A DNA stretch of 50,151 nucleotides from Micromonospora lutea (GCF_016863535.1 NZ_BOPB01000038.1:1-50151), one strand, 5' to 3'. Positions 25,224 through 33,935 are shown, numbered from the stretch's first letter. Translations and numbers: made by a program. The notes: generated by a model not told the origin, from the sequence alone.

Positions 25224-26687
25224 ATGGCCGAGCCGCACGACCTGACCGCGCTGGAACAGGCTGCCGCGATCGCCAATGGCGAGTTGTCGAGCCTGGACCT
25301 GGTCGAGCATCACCTGCGGCGGGTCGACGCGCTCGGCGACACCGTCGGTGCCTTCGTCACCGTCACCGCGGAGCTGGCGCGTGACGCCGCCCGCGCCGCC
25401 GACGCGGTGCCGGCGGATCAGCGTGGGCCACTGCACGGGGTACCGACCGCGATCAAGGATCTGACGCTGACGGCCGGTGTCCGCACCACCTTCGGTTCGG
25501 CGGCCTTCGCTGACTTCGTGCCGCCCGTCGACGCCGACGTGGTGCGCTTCATGCGGGCTGCGGGCCTGGTCAGCCTCGGCAAGACCACCACCTCGGAGCT
25601 GGGCTGCTCGCTGTACTCGGAGACCCTGGTGGCACCGCCGGCCCGCAATCCGTGGGCGTTGGCCAACACCGCCGGTGGGTCGAGCGGCGGCGCGGCGGCG
25701 GCCGTGGCGGCGGGCCTGGTGCCGGTGGCGCAGGGCTCCGACGGCGGTGGTTCCCTGCGGATCCCCGCGTCGCTGTGCGGGCTGATCGGGTACAAGCCCA
25801 GCCGTGGCCTCGTCTCCGGTGGCCCGCTCGGCTTCGGCGCCTTCGGCCTGCCGACCAGCGGTCCGCTCGGGCGGACCGTCTCCGACGTGGCCGCGCTGCT
25901 GGACGTGCTGGCCGAACCGGTGCCGGGCGAGCCCTACCTGCCGCCGCCACCGCCGCCCGGCGGCTACCTTGCCGCCGCCCGCGCCGCCTCGCCCGGCCGG
26001 TTGCGGGTCGGCCGGTTCACCACTCCGATGCTCGCCGACGAACCGGTCCACCCGGACTGCGTCGCCGCGGTGGACCGGGCCGCCGCGCTGCTCGCCGCCG
26101 CCGGGCACGAGGTGGTCGAGGTGCCGTCGCCGCTCGGCCCGCAGGTCTGGCCGCTGTTCGAGATCGTCTGGTACGTCCTCGCGCTCGCCCCGGTGCCGCC
26201 GCAACGGGAGTCCGAGCTGCTGCCACTGACCCGTCACCTGCGGACTCAGGCCGCCGGCATCTCCGCCGGCACCCTCACCGCGACCCTCAGCGAGATCCAG
26301 GCACAGGTACGCCTCGGTGTCCGCCGGACCGCCGGCTGCGACCTGCTGCTCTGTCCGACCCTGGCGGCCCCGCAGGCACCGATCGGTTGGTTCACCCAGG
26401 GACGCACTCCGGCGGAGGACTTCGACCGGCAACGCCGCTTCTCGCCGTACTGCGCGGTGTTCAACGTCACCGGCCAGCCATCCGTTTCGTTGCCGGTCGG
26501 GGTGACCGCCGAAGGGCTGCCGGTCGGCGTACTGCTCACCGGTCACTACGGTGACGATGCGAGACTGATCGCGACCGCTGCGCAACTGGAAGCCTCCAGT
26601 GGCGGGTGGGATCGGCACCCCGCGGTCTGGCGGAGCGTCGGCTCCGCTAACGTGAATGACAGCGGGGTCGGGAGGTCACCGTCGTGA
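25224..26687 (+). CDS. Amidase, amidase-signature family
   Basis: 487 residues from ATG 25224. The Ser-cisSer-Lys machinery is present: lysine in AIKDLTLTAG, the glycine/serine-rich signature NTAGGSSGGAAAAVAAGLVP, and GSDGGGSLRIPASLCGLIGYKPSRG with the nucleophile serine. The substrate is unknown. It starts 220 bp after the tryptophan operon on the same strand, behind a hairpin, so it may or may not be co-regulated. Because the operon lacks a recognisable kynurenine formamidase, this amidase is a conceivable substitute, but known KynB proteins belong to other folds, so that is speculation. Confidence 0.85.
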   Translation: MAEPHDLTALEQAAAIANGELSSLDLVEHHLRRVDALGDTVGAFVTVTAELARDAARAADAVPADQRGPLHGVPTAIKDLTLTAGVRTTFGSAAFADFVPPVDADVVRFMRAAGLVSLGKTTTSELGCSLYSETLVAPPARNPWALANTAGGSSGGAAAAVAAGLVPVAQGSDGGGSLRIPASLCGLIGYKPSRGLVSGGPLGFGAFGLPTSGPLGRTVSDVAALLDVLAEPVPGEPYLPPPPPPGGYLAAARAASPGRLRVGRFTTPMLADEPVHPDCVAAVDRAAALLAAAGHEVVEVPSPLGPQVWPLFEIVWYVLALAPVPPQRESELLPLTRHLRTQAAGISAGTLTATLSEIQAQVRLGVRRTAGCDLLLCPTLAAPQAPIGWFTQGRTPAEDFDRQRRFSPYCAVFNVTGQPSVSLPVGVTAEGLPVGVLLTGHYGDDARLIATAAQLEASSGGWDRHPAVWRSVGSANVNDSGVGRSPS

Positions 26688-26739
26688 TCCGCCACCCGAT
26701 CCGATCGAAGGTCTCTCTTTCCGCCTGGGGGCGTTGGGA

Positions 26740-27042
26740 TTGTCTGTAACCGACACGTTGCTGGTCTTCGTCGGCATCCCGGCAGCCATCGTGCTGGTGA
26801 TCACCGGCCTCGTCTACGCGGGCAGCCAGGGTGGTGGTGGCGGTGCCAAGCGCTACCGGCCGGGCCGGCCGTTCAGCTTCACTCCGGTGTGGTTCCTCGG
26901 CCGCCCGGAGGAGCTGGCCGACTCCGCGGGCACCGCGCTGTCGGTGGGGGCACAGGCGCCCGCGCTGACCAGCCGCACGCAGGACCAGACCGGCGTCGAG
27001 GCGCCGGCCGGTGGAACCGGAGGCGCAAGTGACCGTTGGTGA
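26740..27042 (+). CDS. Small membrane protein, CtaJ-like (putative aa3 oxidase-associated)
   Basis: 100 residues from TTG 26740 (reads SVTDTLLVFVGIPAAIVLVITGLVY after the start), with a GGGGG tract upstream; a longer in-frame reading overlaps the amidase end and is less likely. One membrane segment at residues 5-28, then RYRPGRPFSFTPVWFLGRPEEL and a disordered Ala/Thr-rich tail. The pattern resembles the actinobacterial family annotated as cytochrome aa3 oxidase subunit CtaJ; no oxidase genes are nearby, so the role is uncertain. Its end overlaps the next gene by 14 nt. Confidence 0.65.
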   Translation: MSVTDTLLVFVGIPAAIVLVITGLVYAGSQGGGGGAKRYRPGRPFSFTPVWFLGRPEELADSAGTALSVGAQAPALTSRTQDQTGVEAPAGGTGGASDRW

Positions 27043-27442
27043 GAAGCAGCACGAGGCCGGGACGGAAACCCCGCCCGACGTGCTCGACGGGCCGTTCTCG
27101 ACCCGCCAGCTGTTGCGCATCGACGAGGCGCTGCGCCTCGCCGACCGCTCCACCGGCCTGGTCTTCTCCGTCTTCGTGGGTGGCCTCGACGAGCCGATCC
27201 GGGAGCACGCCGAGCGGCTGCACCGGCAGCTCGCCGAGCCCGACCGGTCGGTGCTCATCGCGATCTCGCCCAACCAGCGGCAGCTGGAGATCGTCACCGG
27301 TCGGTACGCCCGCAAGCGCGTCCCGGACACGTACGCCAAGATCGCCGCACTGTCGATGGTGGCGTCGTTCGGCGGCGGCGACCTTGCCGGCGGCATCATC
27401 CAGGGCCTCGACCAGCTCTCCCGCTACGCCGGCAAGGGCTGA
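27029..27442 (+). CDS. DUF5130 family protein (TPM-like)
   Basis: 137 residues from GTG 27029, chosen for its GGAGG site 5 nt upstream; GTG 27011 is an alternative. The body GPFSTRQLLRIDEALRLADRSTGLVFSVFVG...SVLIAISPNQRQLEIVTGRYARKRVPDTYAKIAALSMVASF resembles the DUF5130/TPM fold family seen in actinobacteria. Cytoplasmic by sequence. Overlaps the CtaJ-like gene, so the two form a unit; a rho-independent-type terminator follows at 27465. Confidence 0.7.
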   Translation: MTVGEKQHEAGTETPPDVLDGPFSTRQLLRIDEALRLADRSTGLVFSVFVGGLDEPIREHAERLHRQLAEPDRSVLIAISPNQRQLEIVTGRYARKRVPDTYAKIAALSMVASFGGGDLAGGIIQGLDQLSRYAGKG

Positions 27443-27464
27443 AGCCCGACCCCTGCGACGTAAG

Positions 27465-27497
27465 AGCCCGGCGCGCGCCTCGCGCGGCCGGGCTTTT
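27465..27497 (+). terminator. Intrinsic terminator after the DUF5130 gene
   Basis: A 13-bp GC-rich stem (27465-27477 with 27481-27494, one bulged base, 3-nt loop) runs straight into TTTT at 27494-27497. It separates the plus-strand pair from the convergent pepN gene. Confidence 0.85.
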
Positions 27498-27628
27498 CCG
27501 TGACCGGGATCCTGCGCCCGGTCGCACCGTGTCCAGGTGGACGGATCGAGCCCCCGGCCATGGCTCCGTCACCTAACCGACGAAGCCGGCGCGGACTCCC
27601 ACCCACGCCGGCTCCAGGTCCGCGTCGA

Positions 27629-30187
27629 TCAGGCCGTCCGGGCGTCGCAGGCCTGCGCGGCGAGCGCGCGGACCACGCCGTCGCGGCCCTCGGCGACCAG
27701 TCGCCGCAGCGGCCCCGGGTGACCCTCCTGCGCCAGCCAGGCATCGGTGGCTTCGACGGTCTCCTCCGCCACCAGGTACGCCGGGTACATGAGCATGGCG
27801 AACTCCTGCGCCGGCTCGCTGTCCCGGGTTGCCCAGACCTGGCCCACCGCGGCGAAGTACCGGTCCCGGAACGGCGTGACCAGTTCCACCTGCGTGGGGT
27901 GGCTGAAGCCCTGCAACAGCGCCCGGTGTCGCCAGTTCGGCAGCGCCTCCGGGCCGGTCAACTGCGCCCAGACGGCGGCCTTGTTGGCCTCGGTCGGCAC
28001 CAGCGCGTGCGCGAAGGCAGCCTCCCGCTCACCACTGGAGGTCTTGTCCCGGGCCAGCTCCGCCTCGATCTCCGCCGTCCCAGCCACGCCGTTGGCCACC
28101 AGGGCCTGCAGCACGCTCCACCGCAGCTCGGTGTCGATGGTCAAGCCCGGAGTCACCTGGGTGCCCTCCAGCCAGCCGCGCAGCACCGCCAGGTCCTCGC
28201 CGGACCGGGCCGCCGAGACGTACGCCCGGGCCCAGGCCAGCTGGAAACCGCTGCCCGGTTCGGCCGCGGCGAGCGCCGCCTTCGCGGAGCGGGCCAGGTC
28301 GGCCCAGCCGGTCGGCGCCCAGTCCGGGTCGGCGTAGAAGGTCAGCGCGCTGCTGACCTGGCGCAGCGTCGCGGTCACCACGTTGATGTCCGTCTCCGCC
28401 GGCAGCCCGGCCAGCACCAGGGCGACGTAGTCGCGGGTGGCCAGTTCGGCGTCCCGGGTCATGTCCCAGGCGGCGGTCCAGCACAGCGCCCGCGCCAGTG
28501 ACGACTCGAAGCCGGCGATGTGCTGCACCACCGTCGCCATCGACCGCTCGTCCAACCGAAGCTTGGTGTAGCTGAGGTCGTCGTCGTTGAGCAGCAGCAC
28601 GTCGGCGGCGGGCACACCGCTGAGCTCGGTGAGCTCGGTCAGTTCGCCGTCGACGTCGACCTCGTACCGCTCGCGGCGTACCAACCGACCGTCGCGAAGG
28701 TCGTAGAGACCCACCCCGATCCGGTGGGTACGCAGGGTCGGGTGACCCTGCGGTGCGTCCTGACGGACCAGCACCTGCTGGTAGTTGCCGTCCGCACCGA
28801 CGGTCAGCTCGGGGCGCAGCGTGTTGACCTGTGCGGTCTCCAGCCACTGCGAGGCGAACGTGGTCAACTTGCGGCCGGAGGCGGTCTCCAACTCGGCCAG
28901 CAGGTCGTCGAAGGTGGCGTTGCCCCAGGCGTGCCGGGCGAAGTAGGCGCGCAGACCGGCCAGGAACGGCTCCTCGCCCACATAGGCGACCAACTGCTTG
29001 AGCACGCTGGCGCCCTTGGCGTACGTGATGCCGTCGAAGTTGACCTCGACCGCCTCCAGGTCGGGCATCTCGCAGTAGACCGGGTGGGTGGAGGAGAGCT
29101 GGTCCTGCCGGTAGCCCCAGTTCTTCCGGATGGACAGGAAGGTCGTCCACGCCTCGGTGAACCGGGTGGCGTGCGTGTTGCACCAGTGGCTGGCCCACTC
29201 GGCGAACGACTCGTTCAGCCACAGGTCGTTCCACCAGCGCATGGTGACCAGGTTGCCGAACCACATGTGTGCCAGCTCGTGCAGGATGGTGTTCGCGCGC
29301 TGCTCGTACTCGAAGTCGGTGACCTGCGAGCGGAACAGGTAGTGCGACTCGGCGTGGGTCACGCAGCCGAAGTTTTCCATCGCGCCGGCGTTGAAGTCCG
29401 GCACCCACAGTTGGTCGTACTTGGGGAGCGGGTAACGCACCCCGAACTGCTCGTGGAAGAAGTCGAAGCCCTGCGTGGTGACCAGGTTCAGGTCGTCGGA
29501 GTCGAGGTACTGCGCCATGCTCGCCCGGCAGAAGTAGCCCAGGTCGATGCCGTCGTGGGTGTACCTGACCTCGTGGTACGGCCCGGCGCACAGCGCGGTG
29601 ATGTAGGTGCTCATCCGGGCCGAGGTGGCGAAGTGCACGGTCTTGTGGCCCTCGCCGGCAGCCTCCTCGCGCTCCACCGGCATGTTGGAGATCACCTTCC
29701 AGTGCTCCGGGACGGTGGCGTGCCAGGTGTAGACGCTCTTCAGGTCCGGCTGGTCGAAGCAGGCGAAGACCCGCTGCGCGTCGGCCGTCTCGAACTGGCT
29801 GTAGAGGTAGGTCTCACCGTCAACCGGGTCGACGGACCGGTGCAGCCCCTGCCCCGAGTTGGAGAACGCGAAGTCCGCGTCGACGATCAGCGTGTTCTCG
29901 CTGGCCAGCCCGGTCAGCGTGAGCCCCTTCTCGGCCGAGAAGCCGGTCAGGTCCACCGGGCTGCCGTTGAGTGTCGCCGAGCGTACCGAGTCGGCCGCCA
30001 CCTCGATGAACGTGCTGACGCCCGGCTCGGTGCAGCGAAACCGCACCTCGGTGGTCGACCGGAAGGTACGACCGTCGGCGGCGTGAACGGCACTGGTCAG
30101 GTCAAGACTGATGTCGTACCCGGTCACGTCGAGCAGGCGGGCCCGCTCGGTCGCCTCGACCTGCGTCAGGTTGCGCACTCCCGGCAC
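27629..30187 (-). CDS. pepN: Aminopeptidase N (M1 metallopeptidase)
   Basis: 852 residues from GTG 30187 (MPGVRNLTQVEATERARLLDV after the start), preceded by GGAG; ATG 30205 would add six residues. M1 hallmarks: the exopeptidase motif GAMENFG, the zinc motif HELAHMW and the downstream glutamate in WLNESFAEW. The C-terminal half is the helical ERAP1-like domain. Releases N-terminal amino acids from peptides in the cytoplasm; no signal peptide. Actinobacterial length and start fit. Confidence 0.95.
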   Translation of the reverse strand: MPGVRNLTQVEATERARLLDVTGYDISLDLTSAVHAADGRTFRSTTEVRFRCTEPGVSTFIEVAADSVRSATLNGSPVDLTGFSAEKGLTLTGLASENTLIVDADFAFSNSGQGLHRSVDPVDGETYLYSQFETADAQRVFACFDQPDLKSVYTWHATVPEHWKVISNMPVEREEAAGEGHKTVHFATSARMSTYITALCAGPYHEVRYTHDGIDLGYFCRASMAQYLDSDDLNLVTTQGFDFFHEQFGVRYPLPKYDQLWVPDFNAGAMENFGCVTHAESHYLFRSQVTDFEYEQRANTILHELAHMWFGNLVTMRWWNDLWLNESFAEWASHWCNTHATRFTEAWTTFLSIRKNWGYRQDQLSSTHPVYCEMPDLEAVEVNFDGITYAKGASVLKQLVAYVGEEPFLAGLRAYFARHAWGNATFDDLLAELETASGRKLTTFASQWLETAQVNTLRPELTVGADGNYQQVLVRQDAPQGHPTLRTHRIGVGLYDLRDGRLVRRERYEVDVDGELTELTELSGVPAADVLLLNDDDLSYTKLRLDERSMATVVQHIAGFESSLARALCWTAAWDMTRDAELATRDYVALVLAGLPAETDINVVTATLRQVSSALTFYADPDWAPTGWADLARSAKAALAAAEPGSGFQLAWARAYVSAARSGEDLAVLRGWLEGTQVTPGLTIDTELRWSVLQALVANGVAGTAEIEAELARDKTSSGEREAAFAHALVPTEANKAAVWAQLTGPEALPNWRHRALLQGFSHPTQVELVTPFRDRYFAAVGQVWATRDSEPAQEFAMLMYPAYLVAEETVEATDAWLAQEGHPGPLRRLVAEGRDGVVRALAAQACDARTA

Positions 30188-30396
30188 TGTTCGTCTCCAT
30201 CCCACTATCGCCGTCCGTCACGGCCGCATGGTCCGTCGACCGCTCGTGACGGCCGGTCCGGGCCTGAGTCTTCCATGTACGGGTAGGTAGTGGTGGGCGA
30301 GGTCACGGGTCGATCCTCGGGTCGGGGGCAGTGGAACGAAGCAAGATCGGAAGTATGCCGGTGCACCCGGCGTCACCAGTGGGAAGGGATCTCGTC

Positions 30397-31020
30397 GTGA
30401 ACGAGCGCGTCAACGTAGACATGTGGTTCGACCCGATCTGCCCGTGGGCGTGGCTGACGTCCAGATGGCTGCTGGAGGTGGAGCGGGTCCGCCCCGTCGA
30501 CGTCCGCTTCCACGTGATGAGCCTGTCGGTGCTCAACGAGGGTCGGGAACTGTCCGACGACTACCGCGAACTGATGCGGAACGGGTGGGGTCCGGTGCGG
30601 GTCTGCGTCGCCGTGCAGCAGCGGCACGGCCCGGACGCCGTGCGGGCGCTCTACACGGCCCTGGGGACGCGGATCCATCTCGGCAAGGAGCCGCTCGGAC
30701 CGGAGTTGTACGTCGCCGCCCTGGCCGACGCCGGCCTGGAACCGGCGCTGGCCGAGGCGGCCGGAGACAGTGAGCTCGACACGCCCCTGCGGGCCAGCCA
30801 CGAGGCTGGTATGCGGCCGGTCGGCACCGACGTCGGCACCCCGGTCATCCACGCTCCCGGGCCCGACGGCCAGCAGGTCGCCTTCTTCGGTCCGGTGGTC
30901 ACCCCGGTGCCCAAGGGCGAGGGCGCCGGTCGGCTCTGGGACGGCGTCCTGCTGGTCGCTGGCACTCCTGGCTTCTTCGAACTCAAGCGCTCCCGCGACC
31001 TCGACCCCATCTTCGACTGA
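30397..31020 (+). CDS. DsbA-fold protein of the mycothiol-dependent nitroreductase (Rv2466c) family, monothiol site
   Basis: 207 residues from GTG 30397 with GGAAGGGA upstream; ATG 30355 is an alternative. Opens with VDMWFDPICPWAWLTSRWLLEV. The active site reads CPWA, so only the first cysteine of the CPWC seen in Rv2466c is present. Later family features are AVQQRHGPDAVRALYTALGTRIH and DVGTPVIHAP with the cis-proline, then FFGPVVTPVPKGEGAGRLWDG. Probably a cytoplasmic mycothiol-linked oxidoreductase. Divergent from pepN. Confidence 0.85.
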   Translation: MNERVNVDMWFDPICPWAWLTSRWLLEVERVRPVDVRFHVMSLSVLNEGRELSDDYRELMRNGWGPVRVCVAVQQRHGPDAVRALYTALGTRIHLGKEPLGPELYVAALADAGLEPALAEAAGDSELDTPLRASHEAGMRPVGTDVGTPVIHAPGPDGQQVAFFGPVVTPVPKGEGAGRLWDGVLLVAGTPGFFELKRSRDLDPIFD

Positions 31021-31029
31021 TTCGGAGTA

Positions 31030-31192
31030 AGAGCGACCGGCAGTAGGGCGGTGGAGGCGAGGCGGGTCTTGGCCGAGGGTGGCAAGGCGGAGGAGGAGGC
31101 CATGCCGGTGTTGCATGGCCGACGACGACAACGCCGCCAGCCGAAGTGCCAGGGCGTGCCGCAGCCCCGCCAGCCCTATTGCCGGTCGCTCT
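31030..31192. repeat. 163-bp imperfect palindrome
   Basis: The outer 19 bp pair with one mismatch (AGAGCGACCGGC-type ends at 31030 and 31192) and the tip is a perfect 8-bp stem GGCCATGC/GCATGGCC (31098-31105, 31113-31120) around a 7-nt loop; the arms between are partially complementary. Its centre and the tip centre agree (about 31110), so it is one element. It lies 10 nt after the Rv2466c-like gene and two bases before GTTAAC repeat copy 1. Confidence 0.8.
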
Positions 31193-31194
31193 AA

Positions 31195-31244
31195 GGAAGG
31201 GCACCTTGTTAACGCCTGGGGTAGAGCAAGGGTCCCCTGTTAAC
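31195..31244 (-). repeat. 50-bp GTTAAC repeat, copy 1
   Basis: Identical at 49 of 50 positions to the reverse complement of the copy at 31596-31645. Contains two direct CC(T/C)TGTTAAC half-units 31 bp apart (31204-31213 and 31235-31244). Together with copy 2 it flanks 351 bp holding one short gene. Confidence 0.92.
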
Positions 31245-31357
31245 ACGCCATCGAACGCGTACCCGGCAGCGCCGTCGCTGCCGGGCACGGCGTTACCGGT
31301 GCCTTGACGGATTCGTTTGTCCGGATGTCCGCAGCTCACCGCTCGTGGAGGTGCCTG

Positions 31358-31600
31358 ATGGCCAAGCATCGTGCCCCGGTCGAGGATCGCTGGAGTCGTG
31401 AGGAGCGCGTCCCGACTCCGGTGGGCGGGGCGCGACGCAACGGTGCGGTGGGTGTCGCTCCGGTGCCCGCCACCTCGCGGTTGACCCCTCCCGGTCGGGA
31501 GATCCGCCGTCAGGGGCCACGCCCGACGCTGGCACACCGGCCCACCGTGACACCTGCGTCCGTCGGCCGGCATCGGCGGTGCACCGAGCCGAAGGGTTAA
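31358..31600 (+). CDS. Small basic hypothetical protein enclosed by inverted repeats
   Basis: 80 residues from ATG 31358, with a strong GGAGGTG site at 31347-31353. Sequence is Arg/Pro/Thr-rich and probably disordered (MAKHRAPVEDRWSREERVP start; PTLAHRPTVTPASVGRHRR near the end). No recognised domain. The stop codon TAA is supplied by the GTTAAC of repeat copy 2, so gene end and repeat are fused. The start context supports translation, but a function is unknown; an in-frame TTG at 31304 would add 18 residues. Confidence 0.55.
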   Translation: MAKHRAPVEDRWSREERVPTPVGGARRNGAVGVAPVPATSRLTPPGREIRRQGPRPTLAHRPTVTPASVGRHRRCTEPKG

Positions 31601-31645
31601 CAAGGGACCCTTGCTCTACCCCAGGCGTTAACAAGGTGCCCTTCC
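31596..31645 (+). repeat. 50-bp GTTAAC repeat, copy 2
   Basis: Inverted copy of 31195-31244 with one difference. Direct GTTAACAAGG units at 31596-31605 and 31627-31636 are exactly 31 bp apart, about three helical turns. It provides the stop codon of the upstream small gene and ends 68 nt before the DUF1015 gene. Confidence 0.92.
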
Positions 31646-31713
31646 TTTCACCTGGTGGGCTCGGGGTGGGTCCGGCAGCGGCGCTCGACGTGCCGCCGGT
31701 AGCGTCAACGGTC

Positions 31714-32919
31714 ATGACGGTCGTGCACCCGATCACCCGAGCCTGGATCACCACAGGTGGTACCGGCGCCCAGAACTACGACGAGTTCGCCGACGACGCG
31801 GAGATCACCGCGATCATCGAGGCGAATCCGCACAGCGCCCTCGGCATCGAGATGCCGCACAAGGCTCCGGAGAGCCTCGGCAAATCGTTCGTCGACGCCC
31901 TGCCGGACGCGGTGAGTCGGCTCGCGGAGGCGAAGGCCGACGGCAGCTACACCCCGGCCGAACAGGTGGTGGTGCTGTACCGGATCAGCGCGCCGGGCGA
32001 AGAGGCGGCCTACGGCCTGTTCGCCATGGTCGACACCGATCAGATCTCCACCCGGGCCGACGAGCCCGGCCTGGTCATCCGCAACGAGGACGTCTTCATC
32101 GCCAAGGTGCGTGAGCGGGTCGCGCTGGCCGAGGCGCTGGGACACCTGCTCTCGCCCGTACTGCTGCTGCAGACCGGGCGCGGCGACGAGCTGCACGCGG
32201 CGCTCGCGGCGGCGACCGACGCGGCCGGTGCTCCCGCCGCCACCGACACCGACCAGGCGGGACGTACCCACGCCATCTGGTTGCTCGGTCCCGGTCCGCA
32301 GCAGGACGAGCTGACCGCCCTGGCCGGTGGCGGTGAGCTGGTCGTCGCCGACGGAAACCACCGCAGCCTGGCCGCGCAGACCGGTGGCATGTCCCGGTTC
32401 CTGGCGGTCGTCACCACGCCGGCGTCGGTGGCCATCCAGCCCTACAACCGGCTGGTCAGCGAGCTGACCAGCACCCCCGAGGAACTGCTGGAGCGGCTGG
32501 GTGCGGCCGGTGCGCGGATCACCGCCGTCGACGGTCCGGCCGAGGTCCCGGCGACCGGCGGCACCGTCGTGCTCCAGCTTGCCGATCAGGCGTACGCGGT
32601 GACGCTGCCGCACACCGGTGCCAGCCGCCTGGAGAATCTCGACCACGCCCTGGTCGAGCGGATGCTGCTGCGGGACGCCCTCGGTCTGGATCCGGGTGAC
32701 AAGCGGATCACCTACGTCGGCGGTGACTACCCGGCGAGTTGGCTCGTCGGCGAGGTCCAGGCGGGTCGGGCCGAACTGGCCATCCTCATCGCGCCGGTGA
32801 CCGTCGACGACTTCGTCGCGGTGAACCTGGCCCGGGAGAAGATGCCCCGCAAGAGCACCTGGTTCACCCCGAAGGCGCGTGGCGGCCTGGTGGTCGCTGA
32901 GCTGCCCGACCGGCCCTGA
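31714..32919 (+). CDS. DUF1015 family protein
   Basis: 401 residues from ATG 31714. Typical points of the family are VVADGNHRSLAAQTG, with a histidine in a loop kept across the family, and the C-terminal KMPRKSTWFTPKARGGLVV. No signal peptide or membrane segment. Biochemical function of the family is not established. The sequence TAGCGT at 31700-31705 ends 8 nt before the ATG and no ribosome-binding site is seen, so a leaderless transcript is likely. Confidence 0.85.
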   Translation: MTVVHPITRAWITTGGTGAQNYDEFADDAEITAIIEANPHSALGIEMPHKAPESLGKSFVDALPDAVSRLAEAKADGSYTPAEQVVVLYRISAPGEEAAYGLFAMVDTDQISTRADEPGLVIRNEDVFIAKVRERVALAEALGHLLSPVLLLQTGRGDELHAALAAATDAAGAPAATDTDQAGRTHAIWLLGPGPQQDELTALAGGGELVVADGNHRSLAAQTGGMSRFLAVVTTPASVAIQPYNRLVSELTSTPEELLERLGAAGARITAVDGPAEVPATGGTVVLQLADQAYAVTLPHTGASRLENLDHALVERMLLRDALGLDPGDKRITYVGGDYPASWLVGEVQAGRAELAILIAPVTVDDFVAVNLAREKMPRKSTWFTPKARGGLVVAELPDRP

Positions 32920-32990
32920 TCCGTCGGCCCGTCCCATCCGACCCCCGCCCCGGCGGTGCGCGGTGGGGCGGGCCTGACAGACTGCGCGGT

Positions 32991-33458
32991 ATGCGCGTCT
33001 ACCTGGGATCCGATCACGCCGGTTTCGAGTTGAAGGTGCACCTGGCCAACCACCTGGCCAAGCAGGGGTACGAGGTGGTCGACATCGGCCCGCACGCCTA
33101 CGACCCGGAGGATGACTACCCGGCCTTCTGCCTGCACGCCGGCACCCGAGTGGTGGCCGATCCGGGCAGTCTGGGTGTGGTCATCGGCGGCTCGGGCAAC
33201 GGCGAGCAGATCGCCTCGAACAAGGTCGCCGGGGTACGGGCGGCGCTGGCGTGGAACGTCGAGACCGCCCAGCTGGGCCGGCAGCACAACGACGCCAACG
33301 TGGTCGCCGTCGGTGCCCGTCAGCACACCCTCGACGAGGCCACCGCCATCGTCGAGGCGTTCCTGACCACCTCGTTCTCGGGCAGTGACCGGCACGCTCG
33401 CCGCATCGCCCAGGTCGCCGAGTACGAGCGCACCCAGCAGCTGCCCGACCTGCCCTGA
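32991..33458 (+). CDS. rpiB: Ribose-5-phosphate isomerase B
   Basis: 155 residues. Starts MRVYLGSDHAGFELKVHLANHL, with the phosphate-binding SDHAG. The active-site loop reads GGSGNGEQIASNKV: the cysteine of E. coli RpiB is absent and a glutamate is present, as in the mycobacterial type. GRQHNDANVVAVGARQHT completes the site. Interconverts ribulose and ribose 5-phosphate in the pentose phosphate pathway. A CAGACT hexamer 8 nt before the ATG and no ribosome-binding site suggest a leaderless mRNA. Confidence 0.93.
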   Translation: MRVYLGSDHAGFELKVHLANHLAKQGYEVVDIGPHAYDPEDDYPAFCLHAGTRVVADPGSLGVVIGGSGNGEQIASNKVAGVRAALAWNVETAQLGRQHNDANVVAVGARQHTLDEATAIVEAFLTTSFSGSDRHARRIAQVAEYERTQQLPDLP

Positions 33459-33569
33459 TGATCACGTCTGGTCCGGGGTCGGCGGCCGGGATGATGCCCT
33501 CGACCCCGGGTCAGGTGTGGAGACGGAAGTGGGACCGTCGCGCCCCGGACACTTGGTGTCGGGCGCGGG

Positions 33570-33899
33570 TCAACGCCGCGGCAGATCTTCGCGGGGGCTC
33601 CAGTTCCGACGGATGATGACGACCTTGTCCGCCGCCTCGGCGAGATCCTCGTCGGTGGGTCGGGCGGCGTCGCGGGCCCGCATCGCGGCGGTGACGCTCA
33701 CCTGGGACGAGCCGGAACCGACCAGTCCGCGTAGCCCTCGCTCACCCTCGTCGGCACCGCCGTTGCGCCGCCCGCGAGGCGGCTCGCCCCCGTCGTGCAC
33801 CCCGGTCGTGATCGCCGCCGCCGCGCCACTCTCAACCCCACCGGCCTGCCCACCGTGGTGCCGATGCCGCCGCCGTCGCCGTTCCCCGCCATCCCCCAC
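33570..33899 (-). CDS. Small actinobacterial hypothetical protein
   Basis: 109 residues in the longest reading from ATG 33899. The first 60 residues are Gly/Arg-rich low complexity and may not be translated; internal GTG starts (for example in TTGVHDGG) are possible. The conserved-looking part is the C-terminus: VSVTAAMRARDAARPTDEDLAEAADKVVIIRRNWSPRE, which I associate with a short protein common in Micromonosporaceae. Function unknown. A C-rich (G-rich on the coding strand) tract lies directly upstream. Confidence 0.5.
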   Translation of the reverse strand: MGDGGERRRRRHRHHGGQAGGVESGAAAAITTGVHDGGEPPRGRRNGGADEGERGLRGLVGSGSSQVSVTAAMRARDAARPTDEDLAEAADKVVIIRRNWSPREDLPRR

Positions 33900-33935
33900 C
33901 CCCCAACCCTACCCCCCACCCGCCCCCACCCCCGC
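33893..33935 (-). other. G-run tract with G-quadruplex potential
   Basis: The minus strand holds at least five runs of three or more guanines separated by 1-3 bases, upstream of the small gene at 33899 and adjoining the 88-bp palindrome. Confidence 0.6.

Noticed and set aside
25224..26687. Calling the amidase a kynurenine formamidase
   Set aside because: Known KynB proteins have other folds; the only support is the neighbourhood, and a hairpin separates it from the operon.
31060..31131. Minus-strand coding over the 163-bp palindrome
   Set aside because: The open frame there is produced by the palindrome and runs antisense into the Rv2466c-like gene.
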